A stretch of 39,800 bases of DNA from an uncultured Actinomycetes bacterium. GTDB taxonomy: Bacteria > Actinomycetota > Acidimicrobiia > Acidimicrobiales > RAAP-2. The notes beneath the pieces were generated by a model. The model was given only the letters and a program-made list of their open reading frames with translations, made no database searches and was not told where the DNA came from. Of the stretch, positions 33,689 through 39,800 are shown piece after piece. The stretch is from NCBI GenBank assembly GCA_903918025.1, contig CAIXCS010000203.1, positions 1 through 39,800 of the forward strand. The letters are read 5' to 3'. Position 1 is the first letter of the stretch, and each line of letters starts with the position of its first letter. The translations under genes and the position numbers were made by a program.

Positions 33689-36084
33689 CGGCGGCTGACG
33701 ACTGCCGAAGTGACAATCCCGACAAGCGCCAACAGGGTGACGGTTTCACCGAACCAGTTGGCTGGCGTTGCTCCGTAGGTCAGGGCGACGTGACGAGAGG
33801 TTGGAACAACGACCATGAAGTTCGGCGTCACCCGGAATGGTCCGGTGGCGCCTGACACCTTCCAATTCGGGAAGAAGGAGATTCTGACGAGAACCGGCTT
33901 CCCGATTGCCGCCTTGTCAACGTCGAACGTCACCTTGTCCATGGACATCTTGACGTGCGTGACTTGGCCAGGATGATCAACCGGGACATCTGGGGCGACA
34001 CCATTCGCCGTGACAGGCCAAGACTCCGGTCCTGTTGAGGCAAGCGGCGTTGACTCGCTCGTTGCGGTGTCATACCAAGCCGTCGAGCCGTTCTTCCACG
34101 ACGACGCGGAACTTCCAAGACCTGGAACAACTACTGGAAGATGCGTGAGCGGTACGACAACGGGTGAGTCCGCGACTTCGTAGATATGCCAAGTGAGTGC
34201 CGAACCTGTTGGTTGGGAAAATGGTTGCGTCACTGCAACTTCACTCAAGAGCGGATCTGCTTCTGCTTGCAGCACCAAGCTCGGAGCACTGACGAGGTAG
34301 TACCGCACCCCCATGACTTGAAGCTTCTTGACACCTTCCGCCACATTGGTCGGGTGGTAGTTGAGGCCGACCTGTGCTTGTGATGGGGCCACGGACAAGA
34401 GTGACTGATTGAGGAAGTGATACGGGGTCGTCGCGGAGGACTCAAACAACAGACCCTCTTGGCTCGCAATGCACCCATGGGTGAAGTGCGGGAGGAGCAT
34501 GAGGGCCATGGTTGTTCCAAAACGGTCCTGGTTTCTCTCGTACTCCCAGAACATTCGACCGCACCCAATAGTCGCTCCAACCCGGTTGGCGGTCGACATG
34601 ATCCCTCGGAACTCCGCCCAGGACGCTCCTCGGCCTTCCATGCCACTGAAGTTGTAGGACGCCCAACCAGCGACGGCATCTTGGGCAATGCCGTCGTGGA
34701 AGGTCGTCCCAAACACTGCATTGACGGGAGCAAGGAGGTACTTGTTGATGTACTCCTGCGGCGCAGGGAGCGCTCCTGCCACGATGGCGACCGAGACGAC
34801 CAGTCCAACAAGCGCTCCAGAGAGACTCCCTGGCCGCCGAAGGAGCTCACGTGGACGTTCTTGTTGTTGCGGCATTCTGGCAAAGCGGGCAAGTCGCAAC
34901 CGCCGCACCCATTGCATGCACCAAATCCACCCAACCCCCAAGGTCCATGCCGCTGCCAAGTAGAGCGAGAGGTAATAGAGCGGCAGGAGCCGATCATTGA
35001 AGATCGCTCCCTGCGGGTCGATCCGGTACGCCATGGCCGATTCAATGGTGAGCACGGTGATGAAGATGCCAAAACGACTTCGCCGAAGGATTGCAAAGAC
35101 TCCCCCGAAGAGAGCCAACACAATGGCGTAGCGATCTCCTGCAGGAAAGAGCGCCCGAATGAAATCCGAACTGTTGTTGTACCCCATTGGATTGGCGTAC
35201 CGCTGATTGATGACGAAGGGAACAAGCCACCACGCCATTGCACCAAGACCGAGTCCAACAACTGCGGCCACCCACATCACAACCTCTTTGCGGGTTCGTG
35301 CCCTCTCCGCCAATGGCAAGTGGACGCCCCGAAGCGCCCCGAGACCGTCGTCAGCCATTGCCCCCGGGCGACCGAGTTCCATGAGCAGCAGTACGCCAAG
35401 GCCAACGAAGCCAAGCAAGAGTGGAAGAACGTGTGCGGCAAGGCTCACCGCCAGCAACGTGGCAGCGAGCGCGATATGCCGTCCGGTTTGAATACCTCTG
35501 GCAACGACGGCCAGGAACAACACAATGATCGACAACGAGAAACTGAAGCTGTACTCACCAGCAAGGGTGGAGTAGAGATTTCCGCCGTTGATCGTGTAGC
35601 TCTGCTCAAACAAGAACAACAGCGAACCTGCAGCAAGCAACTCCGGGAAGGGGCGGCGGAGCCTGAAGCCTCGTCCAAGGAGATAGCAAGCAACCGGAAG
35701 AAGCAACGACCCAGCAACGGTCGCAAGTTTGAAGGCGACGTTGTAGGCAATGACGTGACTGGCAAGGGCAACGAGCAAGTCCGGCAGGACAAAGTAGAAG
35801 GAATAGAGCGGAAGTCCGTCGTACCAGCCTGGGAACCACCCAGTCAGGTGTCCATGGGACACGAACTCAGAGAGCACTGCAGGCATCATGTAGTGCGCCC
35901 CGGTGTCTCCACCCGTGGTCGTCGTGTTCGACAGCAACGCGTGAAGACCGCCGAGTTGCCACAGAATCATCCCGAGCAGCACGATTCCGCAAATTGCGGT
36001 GACGGCCTGTGGCCATTGGTCGCGACCGGCCATGGCCCTCGTCAACCACTCGGGAGATCGTTGATCCTTCGAACGAGTTCTCAT
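33583..36084 (-). CDS. Large multi-spanning membrane protein, possible GT-C-type glycosyltransferase (6-pyruvoyl-tetrahydropterin-synthase-related class)
   Basis: ATG 36084 (MRTRSKDQRSPEWLTRAMAGRDQWPQAVTAICGIVLLGMILWQL...GGDTGAHYMMPAVLSEFVSHGHLTGWFPGWYDGLPLYSFYFVLPDLLVALASHVI...); many TM segments, extracytoplasmic C-terminal domain, basic tail. Confidence 0.75.
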   Translation of the reverse strand: MRTRSKDQRSPEWLTRAMAGRDQWPQAVTAICGIVLLGMILWQLGGLHALLSNTTTTGGDTGAHYMMPAVLSEFVSHGHLTGWFPGWYDGLPLYSFYFVLPDLLVALASHVIAYNVAFKLATVAGSLLLPVACYLLGRGFRLRRPFPELLAAGSLLFLFEQSYTINGGNLYSTLAGEYSFSFSLSIIVLFLAVVARGIQTGRHIALAATLLAVSLAAHVLPLLLGFVGLGVLLLMELGRPGAMADDGLGALRGVHLPLAERARTRKEVVMWVAAVVGLGLGAMAWWLVPFVINQRYANPMGYNNSSDFIRALFPAGDRYAIVLALFGGVFAILRRSRFGIFITVLTIESAMAYRIDPQGAIFNDRLLPLYYLSLYLAAAWTLGVGWIWCMQWVRRLRLARFARMPQQQERPRELLRRPGSLSGALVGLVVSVAIVAGALPAPQEYINKYLLAPVNAVFGTTFHDGIAQDAVAGWASYNFSGMEGRGASWAEFRGIMSTANRVGATIGCGRMFWEYERNQDRFGTTMALMLLPHFTHGCIASQEGLLFESSATTPYHFLNQSLLSVAPSQAQVGLNYHPTNVAEGVKKLQVMGVRYYLVSAPSLVLQAEADPLLSEVAVTQPFSQPTGSALTWHIYEVADSPVVVPLTHLPVVVPGLGSSASSWKNGSTAWYDTATSESTPLASTGPESWPVTANGVAPDVPVDHPGQVTHVKMSMDKVTFDVDKAAIGKPVLVRISFFPNWKVSGATGPFRVTPNFMVVVPTSRHVALTYGATPANWFGETVTLLALVGIVTSAVVSRRQRRRERTKRSSSPIEVAASTDPVASVTSGDVGGS

Positions 36085-36881
36085 GCGTGTCCTGCAATCA
36101 AGACGGGAATGACCGCACTCGCGTTGAAGGCCGCGTGAGCGAACACCCCCATGCCAAGCCGACCAGTTCGCATGGACAACAACTGGAGCAGCGCTCCAAA
36201 CAGCGAAAGCGCCAATAGCAAGTGCAATTGCCCATGCACGATTCCAAACAATGCCCCGTCCGCAAGGGCGACGAAGACAAGCCACCAGGTTTGAAAACTT
36301 CGGCTCGGACGAGCCATTGACAAAAGACCTCGCCCGAGGAGCCCTCGGAAGAGCGACTCTTCGACCACGGGCACCACGAACATGAGACTGAGGCAGATCA
36401 CGATGAGGCCACCGCCGCTGAATCCAGCGGTCCACTTGGTGGTGTTCGAATTCGTGTGACCAAAGACGAGCGTGGTCAAGCCCGATAGTGCAAATTGAGC
36501 AACAAGGCCGATTGCAATTCCGGCTAGGTCAATGAATCGAAACGACAGACCAATCGAAGGAAATGCGGGCCGTTTTGTCGTCAAACGAACCACGAGGACG
36601 ACACCGCCGATAAATCCAGCCCACTGGCCAATTGCGGTCGATAACGTGAACCACCAAGGTCCGTTTCCACCATGCACCGCCGTACTTGCGGCGCCTGAAT
36701 CTCCGAGCAGGAGACCAACAATCAGCCCAACAGCCACTCCCGAGAGTTGGCTTCCAAGGAAGACGAGCACCGCTCCCATCACCCAACGACGCGCAATTGC
36801 GACGCTCATTGCAGGAATGGCAGTTCCCGCGACGTAGGAGTTCGAGGACCCAAATTCGTTGGGAAGAGCGTCTCCAGCCAC
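36081..36881 (-). CDS. CPBP family intramembrane metalloprotease
   Basis: FVVPVVEESLFRGLLGRGLL (EExxxR), FGIVHGQLH, GVFAHAAFNASAVI; ATGA overlap with downstream gene. Confidence 0.85.
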   Translation of the reverse strand: MAGDALPNEFGSSNSYVAGTAIPAMSVAIARRWVMGAVLVFLGSQLSGVAVGLIVGLLLGDSGAASTAVHGGNGPWWFTLSTAIGQWAGFIGGVVLVVRLTTKRPAFPSIGLSFRFIDLAGIAIGLVAQFALSGLTTLVFGHTNSNTTKWTAGFSGGGLIVICLSLMFVVPVVEESLFRGLLGRGLLSMARPSRSFQTWWLVFVALADGALFGIVHGQLHLLLALSLFGALLQLLSMRTGRLGMGVFAHAAFNASAVIPVLIAGHA

Positions 36882-36957
36882 GCCGGAAGGCTAGTTGCCC
36901 GCGCCCACAAGAGAGGGGCGAGACAAGAACAGGGCACCCTCCCCCTAACATGGTCGA

Positions 36958-38958
36958 GTGCCACGTCGAGAAGGTCGCAAGCTCCCAACATCCAAAAACT
37001 CCGCTCCTGGCGAGGTGAAGTCGTCACCGCCATCGAAGTATCTGTGGCCTGCTGTCGTCGGCATTCTTCTCGTCGTCCTCCTCTTCTCCGCAACACACAA
37101 GTCGGCGCCCACCAACCAGCTCTCGTATTCGACGTTCCTGAAGGATGCAAAGTCCCATCAAATTCAAACTGCCGACATTGACAAGATGACCGGCAACATC
37201 TCTGGGACAACCACCGCAGGCGTGACCTACACAACGACTGGTCCGAATCCTCCGAGCGACACCGATGTTCGAGGGCTTGTCGCTGATGGCGTCAAGGTGA
37301 AATACGTCCAATCGACCGACTTCTTTGCCCAATATGGCTACTTCATCTTCATGGCGCTCCTCTTTGGTGGGCTCCTGTTCTTCATGATGCGGATGAGTCG
37401 CAGCCAGATGAACGGCATGATGTCGATTGGCAAGTCCAAAGCCCAAATGTTTGACATGGACAAGCCAAAGAAAACCTTTGCTGATGTCGCTGGCTATGTC
37501 GGAGTGAAGCGGGAAATTTCCGAAGTCGTTGACTTCTTGAAGAACCCTGGACGCTTTGCCGAAATTGGCGCGAAGATTCCGAAGGGCGTTCTTCTCGTTG
37601 GCCCTCCTGGAACAGGAAAGACGTTGCTCGCCCGAGCCGTTGCCGGTGAAGCGGGCGTTCCTTTCTTGTCAGTGAGCGGTTCAGACTTCATGGAGATGTT
37701 TGTCGGTGTTGGCGCCAGTCGCGTTCGAGACCTCTTCCAGACTGCTCGCAAGCATGCTCCAGCGATCATCTTCATTGACGAGATTGACTCCATTGGTCGC
37801 AAGCGCGGGGCGGGACTTGGTGGCGGCCATGACGAGCGCGAACAGACGCTCAACCAAATGCTGTCGGAAATGGACGGATTCGCTCCAACCGAAGGTGTGG
37901 TCCTTATCGCAGCAACCAACCGTCCAGACATTTTGGATCCAGCGCTCATGCGTCCAGGTCGCTTCGACCGCCAAATTGTGGTGCCGCTTCCCGATCTCGA
38001 CGAACGCCTCCCAATTCTCAAAAACCACGCCGATACCACCAAGCTCGGCCCAGATGTTGACCTCGAGAAAGTAGCGAGAGGGACTCCTGGCATGAGTGGT
38101 GCCGATCTTGCAAACCTCGTCAACGAGGCCGCACTGCACGCGGTTCGTCGCGATTCACTCACCGTTGCGATGGAAGACTTCGAGTCTGCGAGAGATCGCG
38201 TGCTCATGGGCGCCAGACGGGAGTCAACGATCCTGTCACCAACAGAACGTGAGCGAGTGGCGTATCACGAGTCAGGACACGCGATTCTTGCCTACGTCCT
38301 TCATGAGGCCGATCCTGTGCACAAGGTTTCAATCATCCCTGCGGGCATGGCCCTCGGCGTGACGATGCAGCTTCCAATGGAAGAACGGCACATTTATCCT
38401 CGCCAACAAATCGAAGACTCGATTTGCGTCCGCATGGGTGGACGAATTGCCGAACTCCTCATCTATGGAACCTTGTCGACCGGTGCCTCAGACGACCTCC
38501 AGCGCAATACCGAACTCGCTCGCAGAATGGTGCGGGAGTGGGGAATGTCTGAGGCCGTCGGTCCCATGGCTTGGGGTCAAACTTCCCAGGTCTTCCTCGG
38601 TGAGGACCTCATGCATGGCAAGGACTACTCGGAAGACCTTGGCAAGCTGATCGATGAAGAGATCGCGTCAATTCTTCGAACACAAGAGCAGCGTGCCCGT
38701 GACCTCCTCGAACTCCATCGTGATGGCCTCGAAGCCGTAACGCGTGCGCTCTTGGAGCACGAAACCATTGACGGCGCCATGGTCGGTGCATTGGTCGATG
38801 AAGCGCACGGCAGCCCTGTCTATGACGAGCAGGTCATCGTGCCTTCGTTTTCGAGCGCTGTTTCGCAAACGAGTAGTTCGACGCCGGAAGCCACTGCACC
38901 GCCGACCTGGCCCGCACCAACGTGGCCAGACCAGGCATCGCCTACCGAACCGAACTAG
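36958..38958 (+). CDS. ftsH: ATP-dependent zinc metalloprotease FtsH
   Basis: GTG start; [91 protein letters not shown]. Confidence 0.96.
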   Translation: MPRREGRKLPTSKNSAPGEVKSSPPSKYLWPAVVGILLVVLLFSATHKSAPTNQLSYSTFLKDAKSHQIQTADIDKMTGNISGTTTAGVTYTTTGPNPPSDTDVRGLVADGVKVKYVQSTDFFAQYGYFIFMALLFGGLLFFMMRMSRSQMNGMMSIGKSKAQMFDMDKPKKTFADVAGYVGVKREISEVVDFLKNPGRFAEIGAKIPKGVLLVGPPGTGKTLLARAVAGEAGVPFLSVSGSDFMEMFVGVGASRVRDLFQTARKHAPAIIFIDEIDSIGRKRGAGLGGGHDEREQTLNQMLSEMDGFAPTEGVVLIAATNRPDILDPALMRPGRFDRQIVVPLPDLDERLPILKNHADTTKLGPDVDLEKVARGTPGMSGADLANLVNEAALHAVRRDSLTVAMEDFESARDRVLMGARRESTILSPTERERVAYHESGHAILAYVLHEADPVHKVSIIPAGMALGVTMQLPMEERHIYPRQQIEDSICVRMGGRIAELLIYGTLSTGASDDLQRNTELARRMVREWGMSEAVGPMAWGQTSQVFLGEDLMHGKDYSEDLGKLIDEEIASILRTQEQRARDLLELHRDGLEAVTRALLEHETIDGAMVGALVDEAHGSPVYDEQVIVPSFSSAVSQTSSSTPEATAPPTWPAPTWPDQASPTEPN

Positions 38959-38974
38959 GGCGCTTCGCCCTTTC
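38957..38974 (+). terminator. Short hairpin terminator after ftsH
   Basis: AGGGCG-CTT-CGCCCT followed by TT(T)CT, overlapping the ftsH stop codon. Confidence 0.65.
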
Positions 38975-38983
38975 TCGTCGTCG

Positions 38984-39800
38984 CTAGTTGAGGGACACGG
39001 CGACGTATCCGACCTCGGCTCCACTTCCACCGGGAATGGCTCGAGAGCTCATCGCCACAGAACCAGTGCTCTCGAGAACAATTCCTCGCGTGCCTCCGGC
39101 CGTATCAATGCCTCCATTGATCGAAACAAATTGGTGCGGTCCAAGCACGAGTGACCGGTACGCGTTGTCTCGACGTGACCCGGCCCCGATCGTAGAGAAC
39201 GTCAGCGTGACCTGATGATCACTGAGTGACTGAATGCCAAACGGGCCGAGGATTGCTCGTCCATTGGTCAATCCGACCGGAGCGGAGAACAACTGGCGGC
39301 TCAGGGTCGAAAGACCTCGTGCGGTTTCGACCGACCGAAATTCGATACCTCGGGCATGAGCAAGGTCGAGACGTGCTGCAAGGACTCGGCCTCTATCCGA
39401 CGTGGTGAGGGTCAGGGAGAAGGGATACCCCTTCGGAATTCCATTGAATGCGGAAACCGGCACCGAAGTGATCGAACGGGGAGGAAGCGACATCGACTTC
39501 GATGGAAGACGTCCTGATGGAAGGACCACCGAGAGCCGAATTTCCGCAGAGGATTCCGAGAAGTTCGCGAGGTCAAACTGTTGCGCCTGACCAGTTTCAT
39601 CAACGACATACGGAATGATGCTCGAAGTTGGGAGATCAACTTGACCAGGCACGACCGTTACGACCGACGAACGCTCCAGACCTAGTTCAACAATCGACGC
39701 CACCACACGACCAGAAATTGCGGAAACCTCAGTGGCAAACTGCGGTTGATGGAGCACATACCGGCCAAGGGAGAGCGTCACGGTGGAAAGCGGCGGAACG
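38984..39800 (-). CDS. Secreted/surface protein, DUF5719-like C-terminal part (runs off right edge)
   Basis: Reading frame stays open to base 39800 (...VPPLSTVTLSLGRYVLHQPQFATEVSAISGRVVASIVE...); beta-rich low-charge sequence. Confidence 0.6.
   Translation of the reverse strand, partial: VPPLSTVTLSLGRYVLHQPQFATEVSAISGRVVASIVELGLERSSVVTVVPGQVDLPTSSIIPYVVDETGQAQQFDLANFSESSAEIRLSVVLPSGRLPSKSMSLPPRSITSVPVSAFNGIPKGYPFSLTLTTSDRGRVLAARLDLAHARGIEFRSVETARGLSTLSRQLFSAPVGLTNGRAILGPFGIQSLSDHQVTLTFSTIGAGSRRDNAYRSLVLGPHQFVSINGGIDTAGGTRGIVLESTGSVAMSSRAIPGGSGAEVGYVAVSLN

Noticed and set aside
34417-36138. 573-aa plus-strand ORF
   Set aside because: Antisense to the multi-TM membrane protein and CPBP gene ends; composition is dominated by R/E/K/H/Q with no recognisable domain, as expected from antisense of hydrophobic codons.
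1-39800. CRISPR array, tRNA, rRNA or transposase
   Set aside because: No regularly spaced direct repeats, cloverleaf-like T-loop signatures, rRNA-like blocks or DDE/serine/tyrosine recombinase motifs were noticed on reading; a tRNAscan/Infernal/ISfinder run would be needed for certainty.

Overview
The window looks like a chromosomal segment of a high-GC actinobacterium-like genome (possibly Acidimicrobiia, from protein flavour only). It is dense with CoA-thioester and flavoenzyme genes. The centrepiece (13978-18940, minus strand) is a tightly coupled five-gene operon matching the mycobacterial 'igr' steroid side-chain module: ACAD, chsH2 (MaoC-DUF35), ACAD, chsH1 (MaoC), ltp2 (thiolase-like aldolase). 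A second paired-ACAD operon of FadE26/FadE27 type lies divergent from a thiolase (25889-29579). There are also three acyl-CoA synthetases (two FadD19-like, one FadD17-like), two further ACADs and three LLM-family oxidoreductases. Three divergent intergenic regions each carry a sequence fitting the KstR operator consensus TNNAACNNGTTNNA (two perfect, one with a single mismatch), so the window reads as a dispersed KstR-like sterol side-chain regulon. Other highlights are an archaeal-type riboflavin synthase within this flavin-heavy neighbourhood, an isochorismatase-fold protein with all three expected catalytic positions substituted, an AbiEi/AbiEii-type toxin-antitoxin pair with a long inverted repeat at its promoter, and an unlisted 39-aa ORF with a near-ideal Shine-Dalgarno followed by a 22-bp-stem hairpin. 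The right third is mostly housekeeping (manB, Trm112, SIS protein, cysC, large membrane protein, CPBP protease, ftsH). No rRNA, tRNA, CRISPR array or transposase was recognised. All calls come from reading the sequence; no database search was run.
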